Source: Verrucomicrobiota bacterium (GTDB lineage: Bacteria; Verrucomicrobiota; Verrucomicrobiia; Limisphaerales; UBA1319). Taken from it: a stretch of DNA of 56,580 nucleotides. The stretch spans positions 1-56,580 of the forward strand of contig JAKLHY010000050.1 of assembly GCA_022709905.1 (NCBI GenBank), in the 5' to 3' direction. The notes under the pieces were generated by a model. That model searched no databases. It was not told where the DNA came from and saw only the letters and a list, made by a program, of their open reading frames with translations. Position 1 is the stretch's first letter; each line of letters opens with the position of its first letter. The translations under genes were made by a program, and so were the position numbers. Of this stretch, positions 34,928 to 44,100 are shown piece after piece.

Positions 34928-36116
34928 CAATGGGGTCAAATCCATATTGTTTACATATTATTCACCGGCACATCCGTTTTCAGGGGCGCTTTTCTCCCCG
35001 CTCCTGGCTAAGCCTTCGACGCATCTTTTCCACAAACCGCACCTTGTCCGCGTCCTTCTCAAGCCCGGCGGCAAACCGCCGCACCGCCTGCGCCGCCGCT
35101 CCATATTTCATCCCTCCGGCCAATCGCACAACGTCCGCCAACCGTTGCTGCCCATACCGCACCGCCACGTAGATCGTTCCGTCCCGATCCCAATCCCCCC
35201 AACTCTCGACCATCTGTGCCCATCGCTTCCCCCGTAACGCCTCCGCCGCCGCGACAATCTCCGGCCACCCTAGACGGCTGGTCCGTTGAATCTGCCGCAC
35301 CGACGTCATCACCGTTCCATCCACCCTCTTGGACTTCAATCCCTTCAACAATCCTTGGGCATACTCCTGGCTGCCCAATACCAGCCCGCCGATCAATCCC
35401 GTCCACGGGCTATCGATCCACCCCTGTCGAACCGGGGCTTCGGTGTATTGCCGCAGCGCCTGCCGCTGTTCCTCCCGGCTCCGTCCGCCACAACCGGCCC
35501 CAACTATCCCCGTCTGCAGCCACCCCGGCGCCCCCTCCGCCCCCTGATACACCCGCCACGAACTCCACCGATAATCCTTCAACTCCTGCAAACGCTTCCG
35601 CACCAGTTCCCCTCCGGGCTCCACCCCGCCCATCCCCCGGGACTGCCGCTGCCGCTCTTTATCCAATCCCAACCGCCCCACGCGCACCGGATTCAGATGC
35701 ACATAACGCGCCACCTCCACCACCCCGCGCACATCCTCAATCACCATCGCCTTATACCGCCCCTGAAAGACATGCCCGCACAATCGATTCGCCCAGTTGA
35801 AGCGACTGCTGTAACTGACGTGCAACCATCGCATGGCCTCGCTCAGGTTGGGCTCCGGTGTCCGCACTACCAAGTGATAATGGTTGTCCATCAGCACAAA
35901 GGCATGCACCTCTAGGCCGAAACGCTCGGACAACTCCGCCACCAACCCCAGAAACCGCCGCCGGTCCGCGTCGGTTCGGTAGATCACCTCCCGCCGATTT
36001 CCCCGGCTCGTGACATGATACCACCCGCCGGCCATCAGGATTCTTAAGGGTCTTGCCATTCACCGAGCATGCCCCTGGTTGACCTATCTGTCAATAATAT
36101 GGTTTTGACCCCATTG
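34928..36116 (-). mobile_element. RAYT transposase element with inverted ends
   Basis: The ends are inverted copies: CAATGGGGTCAAATCCATAT at 34928 and, on the other strand, CAATGGGGTCAAAACCATAT at 36116, with similarity extending about 27 bases. They enclose a single RAYT-type transposase gene. This resembles a REP-associated tyrosine transposase unit with its palindromic ends. The right end abuts a truncated reading frame (36118). Confidence 0.75.
34980..36059 (-). CDS. REP-associated tyrosine transposase (Y1/HUH family)
   Basis: The 359-residue protein begins MARPLRILMAGGWYHVTSRGNRR and has the HUH-type motif MDNHYHLVVRTP followed by NLSEAMRWLHVSYSSRFN and KAMVIEDVRG...YVHLNPVR, the pattern of IS200/IS605-like RAYT transposases. 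The catalytic Tyr lies in the YVHLNP region or nearby. Residues about 190-330 are a longer C-terminal part. RAYTs nick single-stranded REP palindromes. The gene fills most of the element and has no neighbour inside it. Confidence 0.88.
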   Translation of the reverse strand: MARPLRILMAGGWYHVTSRGNRREVIYRTDADRRRFLGLVAELSERFGLEVHAFVLMDNHYHLVVRTPEPNLSEAMRWLHVSYSSRFNWANRLCGHVFQGRYKAMVIEDVRGVVEVARYVHLNPVRVGRLGLDKERQRQSRGMGGVEPGGELVRKRLQELKDYRWSSWRVYQGAEGAPGWLQTGIVGAGCGGRSREEQRQALRQYTEAPVRQGWIDSPWTGLIGGLVLGSQEYAQGLLKGLKSKRVDGTVMTSVRQIQRTSRLGWPEIVAAAEALRGKRWAQMVESWGDWDRDGTIYVAVRYGQQRLADVVRLAGGMKYGAAAQAVRRFAAGLEKDADKVRFVEKMRRRLSQERGEKRP

Positions 36117-36117
36117 A

Positions 36118-36693
36118 CTTTCCCCGTCACTCTACTGGTTCAATCTCAGCCTCCGCTCGCTCGTGACGTTCCCGGACCTGATCGAGCCCATGACCCGCGT
36201 CGGGCGCGAGATCCGGATGTTGGAAGATTATTATCTCGAAGGCGACGCGGTGAATCACGAGCGCGTCCTCCGGGACGGCAAACTGGATTGGGACCTGGAC
36301 GTGGTGGCGGGCCCACGGGGCGCCTTGCTGTTCGCGCTGGACCTCGCTTACACCGCGGATCGCGAGGAACGAGCCTTCCAGTTCGGCCCGCCGCGCGACA
36401 CCACGTTTCGCTTCCGCGTGCCGGCCTATGTAAGCCCCATCACCGAGGTCTTCCATGTGGATGCCGACGGGCTCGCCCAGGTTGACCACAAGGTGAACGG
36501 CGGCATCGTGGAAATCCGCGACCGCGTCAGCCGCGTGGCGGTTTACGTCGCGGCAAAAGCCCCTGGCGAGCGGGATCGCATCGAGGCGCGGCGCCAGGCA
36601 CTGATTGCCGCCGAGAACGCCATCGGCTTCGACCCGGGCCGCAATCCAACGGACTTGGCCGTTTTGCAGGAAATGGCGCGAAAAAAGCAATGA
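36118..36693 (+). pseudogene. 3' fragment of an unknown gene cut at the RAYT element
   Basis: The frame is open from right at the RAYT end with no good start codon there (LYWFNLSLRSLVTFPDLIEP), and continues with RMLEDYYLEGDAVNHERV, FRFRVPAYVSPITEVFHVD and VAVYVAAKAPGERDRI to a stop at 36693. The sequence looks strongly protein-like, so it is probably the C-terminal part of a larger protein whose upstream part was lost or displaced. A GTG at 36163 could start a shorter product. I do not recognise the family; its neighbours suggest a carbohydrate-active enzyme. Confidence 0.6.
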
Positions 36694-36951
36694 TGACACG
36701 CGCACTCACCCTCCTCACCTCCCTGCTGCTCGGGCCACTGGCCGCGCTGCGCGCCGCGGATCTTCACGTGGACGCTCGACGCTGTGCGGGCAGACCTGAA
36801 GCTCGAAACAGGCCGCTTGGTCGAGTCGCTCTCGTTCGCGAATGTCCAGACCCGCGACTTCCGGCTTCCGGCGAACAGCCCAGCCCTGAAGGCGGGTTGT
36901 TATCCGCGCGGCGAAGTGCCGGGTGCAAAGCTGGGAGCTTTTAACCCATGA
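36690..36951 (+). pseudogene. Signal peptide joined out of frame to a beta-helix C-terminus
   Basis: ATG 36690 overlaps the previous stop and encodes MMTRALTLLTSLLLGPLAAL plus RAAD, a clean signal peptide. A few codons later the protein-like frame jumps by one: it continues as FTWTLDAVRADLKLETG, RDFRLPANSPALKAGCYP and ends PGAKLGAFNP with TGA at 36949. That ending is typical of secreted beta-helix proteins. So the signal peptide sits almost directly against the last 65 residues, as after an internal deletion. Confidence 0.6.
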
Positions 36952-37296
36952 ACCACCTAACACGGATTCCCTGTTAGCCTCATGTCGACAGCCGACTGTC
37001 GCCCAATGAACTGATTTTTTTGCGTAGCCACCTTCCCTTAAGGGTCCGTGCAAAAATAACTTCCGATTTTGGCGGGAGCGCCGCCGGGTCAGATGCGAGG
37101 CTCCTGGGCGGGAGTGTATCCTCGGCGATACTCGACCCTCCACGCAACAACGCTGATGACCCGGAACCACCCCGCCCCGGAGGGCTGCGAGGCTGGACAT
37201 AGGGGACAATTCCACCCGAATTCGCCTTGAATGGCGCCTCCTGCGCGGGCACAGTTCGGCCATGTCCAAAAAGTAAAGCCCTATTGGTCCACGACA
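36952..37296. other. Intergenic region with the 33-bp repeat
   Basis: No convincing gene here. It contains the second copy of the 33-bp repeat at 37039-37071. An antisense open frame through it has the look of a recurring intergenic sequence rather than a gene. Confidence 0.4.
37039..37071 (+). repeat. 33-bp dispersed repeat, copy 2
   Basis: Identical to 673-705 and in the same orientation; see copy 1. Confidence 0.7.
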
Positions 37297-39393
37297 ATGA
37301 TAATCCCATCCTTCACCGATCCAATCCTGCGGTCCTTGCCCAAACCAGTCACCTTTCTGGCAGGCTTCACGATGCTCTGGCTGGCCAGCCCGTCCCGCGC
37401 CGAACCGATCTCCCTACGGATCTCGGAAACCGCTCCAGGGCGCGCGGAGGTCGTCTCGGGAGGGCGCACATTCCTGACCTCACCGGCAGAAGGGCTATGG
37501 TCGGTGGCGACGAACTGGACCGACGGCTGGCCCTCCGGATGGGTTCACACCCGCCCGGAGAAAGTCGAGCAGTCGGGCGATTGGACCATCGTCTCCGGCA
37601 AGCTGGCGCTGCATGGCGGCTGGATGGAGGTGCGCGATGCCTATCGCCTCGATCACGACCTTGTGCGCGGCGTGCGCCGCTGGACCTGGACCGGCAAGTA
37701 GATGCTGCCTCGCGTAACACTGTCGGTGCGCTGGATCGCGCCGGGTGCGGTGAACGCGAAACCCATGATGCCCGGCGTGGTTGTTTACGGGAATCCCGCC
37801 GGTGAGAAGACCGGCAATCACGCAGTCACGGTCCACGCCGGCAAGCCCGGCGACAAGACGTTCTTTGAGGAGCATCGCTTCGCCGCACCCTGGACGAGCG
37901 TGGAGTGGAAGGACGGGGAGGCCTTCCGCGCCGTTGCGATGCACACGCTGCCGTCGCCGGCCTACGGCGCGAATCAAAACGACCAGTGGTGGACACTCGG
38001 GCTGATCTCGGGCGAGAGCGCGACGGAACTCGCTTCTTTTTCCGGCCCGACGGCGGCCAACGGTCGTAACAGCGTGACGAAGGCGCTGCAAGGCAAGTTC
38101 CTCGATTACCCTGACACGTGGCTGAATCTGCGTCCCGGCACGGTGGTCGAGAAGGCCTTCTGGCTCGAGGTCGTGCCGCAGACGGTTGCGGGCAGCGGCT
38201 TCCGCCAACCGCTCCGCTCGGCAATGCGGCTGCATCCGATCGGCAGCACAGAGGGCTTGCCGGGCTACGATGAAACCATCCGCGAGAAGTATCGCTTTGC
38301 CCTATCGCGCTGGCGCGATCGCGACCCGGATGCAGGATTCGAAATGTATCCCGACTACGTCAAGGGCACGCAGTTCGTCATGGGCTGGTGTGGTCAGGCC
38401 GACGCTGCGGGCTACGCGATGCTCGCATTGGCGAACCGCCTCGGCGACCCCGCGATGCTTGACCGCGGCCAGCGCTCGCTCGACTGGCTGACGCGATCGC
38501 CGTTTAACGATCACGGCTTTCTGCTCAACTACGACGGCGACACCGGCCAGTGGGAGGACCAGGACCCCGTGTCGCAAGGTCAGGCCATGGAGTCCTTCGC
38601 CCGGGCCATCATCGTCGGGCGAAAAAGGCCCGGCGTGAAGACGGAGCGCTGGGAGGAGTTCTTGAAGAAGGCCTGCACGGTGCAGGCGAAGCGTATTCTC
38701 CAGCCGGACTGGAAGCCGCGAAATACCGCGGATGCCTTCTTCGTTTCGCCTCTCTGCAAAGGTTTCGCGTTGTTCGGCGACGAGAAGTTCAAGGGCGCCG
38801 CCGTCAAGGCGGGCGACTATTTCGCGCAGCGGCATCTCGACATGACTGAGCCGTATTGGGGGGGCACCCTCGATGCGAATTGCGAAGACAAGGAAGGCGC
38901 GTGGGCGGCGTTCCAAGCATTCCTGGCGCTGTATGAGATGACACGCGAACAGCGTTATCTTGACTGGGCCGCGCACGCGATGGACGTGACGCTCACTTAC
39001 ACCGTGCTCTGGGACATTGACCTGCCCGCCGGACGCTTGCGCGATCAAGGGCTCAAGACGCGCGGCTGGACAATCGTTTCGGCGCAGAACCAACACCTCG
39101 ATGTCTTCGGCGTCCTGTTCACACCGGAAATCTGGCGCATGGGCGATTACCTTGGACGCGACGACCTGAAGCGTCTGGCCGCCGTGATGTATCGCTCCTG
39201 CGGACAGATGATGGACCCCTACGGCAGCAGCGGGGAACAGATTCAGCAAACCAACTTCGCGCAGCACGGCGACATGTCAAATGTGTTCCGCCTTCGCGGT
39301 GGCTACAGCGAAAGCTGGACCGTCTTCTGGATCACCGCGCATTTCCTGAATGCGGCCTCGGAGTTCGAGCGCATGGGTGTGGATCTTGACTAG
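37297..39393 (+). pseudogene. Secreted six-hairpin glycosidase-like gene broken by an amber codon
   Basis: From ATG 37297 a signal peptide (VTFLAGFTMLWLASPSRA) precedes a beta-rich domain. At 37699 an in-frame TAG interrupts the protein between RRWTWTGK and MLPRVTLSVRW, and the same frame continues 563 codons to TAG 39391. The downstream part has helical-barrel features (YVKGTQFVMGWCGQADAA, MLALANRLGDPAM, WAAFQAFLALYEMTREQRY) as in six-hairpin glycosidases, with a C-terminal FRLRGGYSESWTVFWI. After the second TAG the frame again looks protein-like for 39 codons. Without the first TAG it would be about 698 residues, a normal length. Sequencing error or early decay are both possible. Confidence 0.7.
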
Positions 39394-39717
39394 ATCGAAG
39401 AATCCATCGCAAAGACCTTGCCCGCCTTGAACGGCGAGACCTGCAACTATCCCACGCTCGCCGGCAACTCCTTGCTGGTGCGCAATGAATTGGTTTGTGC
39501 GCTGTGGCTATAGTTTTAGTCGATACACTCTAATTCGTGGCATTGCGACTCCAGGAGGATGGCCCGAAGGTTTTCTGAACAGATCCGCAACCAGCGAAGC
39601 CGCTATTGGCCAACTTCCGCATCTTATGCGATAGTGTGCCGGAACGGCCGGACCGCGGGTTGAGATTCATGGCGGAGATTTCCCGGGATCGCTGTATCCG
39701 AAAACTGTTCTCTGGAC
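39394..39717. other. Gene-poor stretch after the broken glycosidase gene
   Basis: The first 120 bases continue the glycosidase frame after its TAG, including TCNYPTLAGNSLLVRNELV. From about 39520 I see no credible gene. Confidence 0.4.
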
Positions 39718-40267
39718 ATGATAGAAAGCGCAATAATGGGAACCACTCCCCCGCGGAAACGGCGCACTATACTCTCGATGTTCTTCGGGCTATGGATGCT
39801 GTTTGTGTCGAGCATCCTCCTGATCGCGGAAACATCCCCGACACGAGGAGTGGATCAATAGCCCTCCCTTGAAACTGAGCGAGCTTCGGGGCAAAGTGGT
39901 CATTGTCAATTTCTGGACTTACGGCTGCATCAACTGCATCCGAAATCTGCCGCACTACAGGAAGTGGCATGCCCAGTTACCTCGTGATCGAGCGGCGATG
40001 GTTGCTTTCCATACCCCGGAAACGGAGGCCGAGTTTGACGTGACAAAGATCAAGCGTGCGGCGAAGGAAAAGTCCCTCGACTATCCGATAGCGGTCGATA
40101 ACCAGAAGGAAAACTGGAGCGCCTGGGGTAACAGTGTCTGGCCGAGCGTTTACTTGATTGATAAGCAAGGTTATGTTCGTTACTGGTGGTATGGGGAGTT
40201 GAACTGGCAAGGCGCCGCGGGCGAGGCTAAAATGCTGGAGAGAGTTTATCAATTGATGAGGGAGTAA
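39718..40267 (+). pseudogene. TlpA/DipZ-like thioredoxin gene with a frameshift
   Basis: An N-terminal frame from ATG 39718 (or 39736) encodes a signal-anchor (ILSMFFGLWMLFVSSILLIAE) and stops at 39861. A second frame picks up before that stop with EEWINSPPLKLSELRGK and continues VVIVNFWTYGCINCIRNLPH to a stop at 40267. The CINC motif matches the thioredoxin-like CxxC of this group, which reduces or oxidises protein thiols outside the cytoplasm. WINSPPL is the usual domain start in the family, so one indel near 39840-39855 splits a once intact gene of about 180 residues. Confidence 0.7.
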
Positions 40268-40321
40268 CAGTCCTGCGCGGATCTGATCCAGCCATGATAC
40301 GAAGGAGAATTGGCGCCTTGG

Positions 40322-40424
40322 CACTGGTCTTGAGGTTGCGCAGGCTTAATTCGACTTCCCACCGGCAATAGTAGAGTTGGCCCAAGGCTGCCACGGGATA
40401 GCAAATAGAATCCAGCAACGGTCA
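40322..40424 (-). mobile_element. IS4-family transposase fragment, minus strand
   Basis: Read on the minus strand this encodes LLDSICYPVAALGQLYYCRW then EVELSLRNLKTS, matching LLDPIRYPGAALAELYYRRW and EVELSLRHLKTT of the IS4 copy at 49097-49945. It covers the conserved Y-(2)-R-(3)-E-(6)-K block only. It lies in inverted orientation to the IS4 tail at 40572. Confidence 0.7.
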
Positions 40425-40571
40425 CAGCCTTGGAATCTGCCCTTAAAATAAAAGTGAGCAGTATGTTTTGGTTTTCGGGCAGCCCAGATTGCCCGATTGC
40501 GCCGGGATGAATTGAGCTTGAGTTCCCACCTCTATTTGGCCGGTTGCTGGCTTATATTGCGGCTCCTCACC

Positions 40572-40999
40572 CTGCCCAAGCCGCCCGCCGGCGATCGGCA
40601 CGCAATCGCTGGCCCGGAAAGCCACAAAAGGGATTAAGCCTCGATTATGAATGCTTACAGATTCAGCGCATGGGGGTGCTGGAAGGTGCCTGCCGCATTG
40701 CGGCCAGGCTACGGCTGCGACGATTGTTGGGTGGACGAGGCGCCACGGATCTGCACTTGCGTCTAATGGAAATCGAAGCCCGACCTGCCGAAATTGCGCA
40801 GCAAGACCGTCAAGCGCCCCTTCAAGATCCAGGGCGCCGCTTTCTGCGCCTATCGGTTTGTGCGGCAGCCCGAGAGTGAACCCGGCTCGTCAAAGGATTC
40901 AGAACATGAGATCGACAATCCCAACTATCAGGAGGGCAAGTATACTGGCCCTGATGGTGGTGGCAGCACTGGCCACAGCGTTTCTCGCAGCGGCGCCTG
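40572..40999 (+). repeat. Direct duplication block, left copy (IS4 tail, leader, signal-peptide start)
   Basis: This 428-base block is closely similar to 49867-50444 (578 bases). It contains the last 79 bases of an IS4 transposase (stop at 40648-40650), a non-coding leader and the start codon plus signal peptide of a gene. The length difference is explained by a 147-base deletion in this copy between two TGCGGCCA repeats and a 3-base difference. Homology ends abruptly after the Ala-rich signal-peptide end. Confidence 0.8.
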
Positions 41000-41061
41000 A
41001 GTGGAGGCGGGGCAACGCGCTGTGCGATTTGCCTAAGTCGGCAACTGCAGACTGTTGGTAA
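40906..41061 (+). pseudogene. Orphan signal peptide, truncated copy of the gene at 50351
   Basis: From ATG 40906 the product MRSTIPTIRRASILALMVVA continues ALATAFLAAAP and then diverges to a short unrelated tail ending at 41061. The first 31 residues are nearly identical to those of the gene at 50351. Only the export signal survives here; the mature protein is absent. Confidence 0.7.
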
Positions 41062-41159
41062 TGAGGGATTGCTTTGTGGATGAGGTTCGGCAAAATCGCG
41101 TCATTGAATCCACGACGGCAAGATTGGTTCACGCCACAGTTCTACTCCAAAAGGAATGT

Positions 41160-44100
41160 ATGAGAAGCATAGCTTGTATTGTTTGCTTGGTGGTTGGAGT
41201 GTCGGTATTTGGCCAGCAAACGGCGTCGATCCAGTGTTTGAGTCGGTCGCTGGTTTTCTTTCATGATTTTGTTGGGGATGGAGGGGTTTTCTTTACGACC
41301 TTTGATGGGATGACGCACGAGCCATTGACAGAGCTGATACCTAACGGTTTTGTTACAAGCGGGGAGTTTCGGCCGCGGGCGGGATTACCTGGGGCGTTTG
41401 AAACGGATTTCTTCGCAGGTAGTCCGCCTTTAGGATTCTTTGTCTACGGTTCAATCGTGATCAACTTGCCCAAGGCCGATCAGGACGGAAACGGTTTTCC
41501 CGATTTTGCGCAGCTCGATAGGGCGAGTGACTTAGGATTTACCGGGACCGGCCAGCAGGACTGGCCGGAGAAAAGGTCATTTCAAATTAGCGGGCATTTG
41601 AATCGAGAGGCGAGTGCGGACATGGGCACATGGCTTATGACGTTCAGCTTGCCAGATGCAACGCCGAATCTGGGGGGCGAGTTCAGGATTCCAAGCGTAT
41701 CAGGTACTATCAGATACTCACGGGGCACGCAGAATTTGATCACGGTCAGTTTCAGTTCGTTTGAACCAGAGGGCGATGTCAAGGTCTATGTGGGTTCGAC
41801 CAGTTTCAAGGTGGTAAACGCCAGTCAGATTCAAGCTGCGGCACTGGAGATAAAGGGGCCGGTCGGCGAGACCTATCGGGTGCCGGCGACGGTATGGAAC
41901 CGGACAGGCATGAAGTATCGGGCGACGGTGACGATCGATGACGGCGGGCCGGGGACGTCCTGGCCAGACTACACGCAATGGGTTTGTGAGATTGTTGATG
42001 AAAACGATGCGGACAGCGATGGGGTGCCGGATATATCGGATGCCGGTGTCACAACCAGTTTGCAGCCTGGGTTGTTGGATACGGCATTTAATCCGAGCCT
42101 GGGAGAGGAATTTAATATGCCCCCCTGGACAGCTGCGCTGGCGGTGCAGCGTGATGGGAAAATCCTGGTGGGCGGTCACTTTGACGAGTTGAATGGTATA
42201 GCGAGACAGGCCTTGGCGCGTTTGCATCCAGATGGGACATTGGACACTGACTTTATCGGTTCGCTGGGATTTGGTTCCCTAACGGGAAACAGGCCGGAAG
42301 TGTATGCCATTGTGGAGGAATCCGATGGCAAGATTTTAGTTGGGGGCACCTTCACCCACGTAGAAGGCACTGCGAGGAGCTGCATTGCGCGCCTGGAGCG
42401 TGACGGCCGGTTGGACTCTGGATTTGATCCTGGGTCGGGGGCGAATGTTGATCCGGCCGGCATAAAAATGCGGCCCGATGTGCAGTGTCTGGCGCTGCAA
42501 CGCGACGGCAAGATACTTGTCGGCGGTTTTTTCAGTGCGATGAACGGCGTGCCGCAAAACGGATTGGCGCGGCTGAATGTTGACGGGAGCGTGGACGCGA
42601 CTTTCAGGCCAGTTCTGTCTGACGATATGGTTGTGGCAGCCTTGGCCATTCAAACAGACGGCCAGATCCTGTTAGGCGGCTATTTCCATGAAGTCAACGG
42701 TCAGCCGCGTTTCAATCTCGCTCGTTTGAAGTCCGACGGCCAATTGGACTCGGGCTTTGCACCGGAATTCGACCCGGAAGGCTGGATCAACGCGATCGTG
42801 ATCCAAAGCAACGGGAAGATCCTCACAGGCGGATCGTTCACGAACCTGAACGATATTATGGCCCCCGGCATTGTCCGGCTGAACAGCGATGGCAGCCGGG
42901 ACACAACGTTCAGTGTTGGCTCGGGGATCGCTGGCGCATTTAGGCCTGCCAGTGTGTTTGCGCTGGCTTTGCAGGCCGATGGCAAGGTCCTGGTTGGCGG
43001 GGCGTTCACCCAAGTGAACGAGGTCAATCGCGTTGGATTTGCGCGTTTGAACTCGGACGGGACAGTGGACAGGACGTTCATTCCGGAGATCGGCTCGACT
43101 CGCAGTCATGAATTCCCGGAAGTCTCCCGCATTACGCTGCCTGGGGATGGGACAGCCCTGGTGGGCGGGCAGTTTGATCGGGTGAATGGCGAACCGCGGA
43201 GTGGACTGGCACGGATCATTCTGGGTAACGCGCCGATCATAGTGACGCAACCGCTTTCGCAGGCGGCAAACCTGGGAAGCAACGTGACCCTTCAAGTCGT
43301 CGCTACCGGCAAGGGGACGCTGAAGTACCAGTGGCAGTTCAACGGAGCGAATATCACGGGCGCCACGGGTGCGGTGCTGACCTTGCGGAATCTGCAAAGG
43401 ACCAATGCCGGCGAGTATGCGGTGATGGTGACCGACGCGAATGGCTCGGCCTTGAGCAGAATCGTCACACTGACGGCGGTAGTGCCAGAAGGGGGTCGAC
43501 TTTGGCAATTTGAGGCGGGGGCAGAGATTACGTCCTCACCCGCTGTGGATCGGTTCGGGATTATTTACTTCGGCAGCTCGAACAGGATTTACGCGATTGA
43601 TCCGCAAGGCAACAAACGCTGGGAATTTGTCACGGGCGGCAAGGTTGAGTCCTCGCCGGCCATCGGTCCGGACGGGACGATTTACTTTGGGTCGATGGAC
43701 GCGGCGGTTTATGCGCTCCGACCGGACGGCACCCGCAAGTGGGAATTTGTCACGGGCGGTGGGGTGAGTGGTTCGCCGGCCATTGGCGCTGATGGGACGA
43801 TCTACATCGGATCGGAAGACTTCAGGCTGTATGCGCTGAATCCTGACGGCACAAAGAAATGGCAGGCGGACACGGGCAACCGGATTTATGCGTCCCCGAT
43901 TGTGGGCGTAGACGGCACGGTCTATATCGGGTCCTCGGACCAGAAGATCTACGCATTTTATTCGGACGGATCCGTCAAGTGGGTATTCAGCGCGGGTGGG
44001 AGTACGCGGTCGGCGCCGGCCATTGGTGCGGACGGCACAATTTATTTCGGGAGCGATGACAAAAAACTCTACGCCATCCGGACGGATGGGACGCTCGCCT

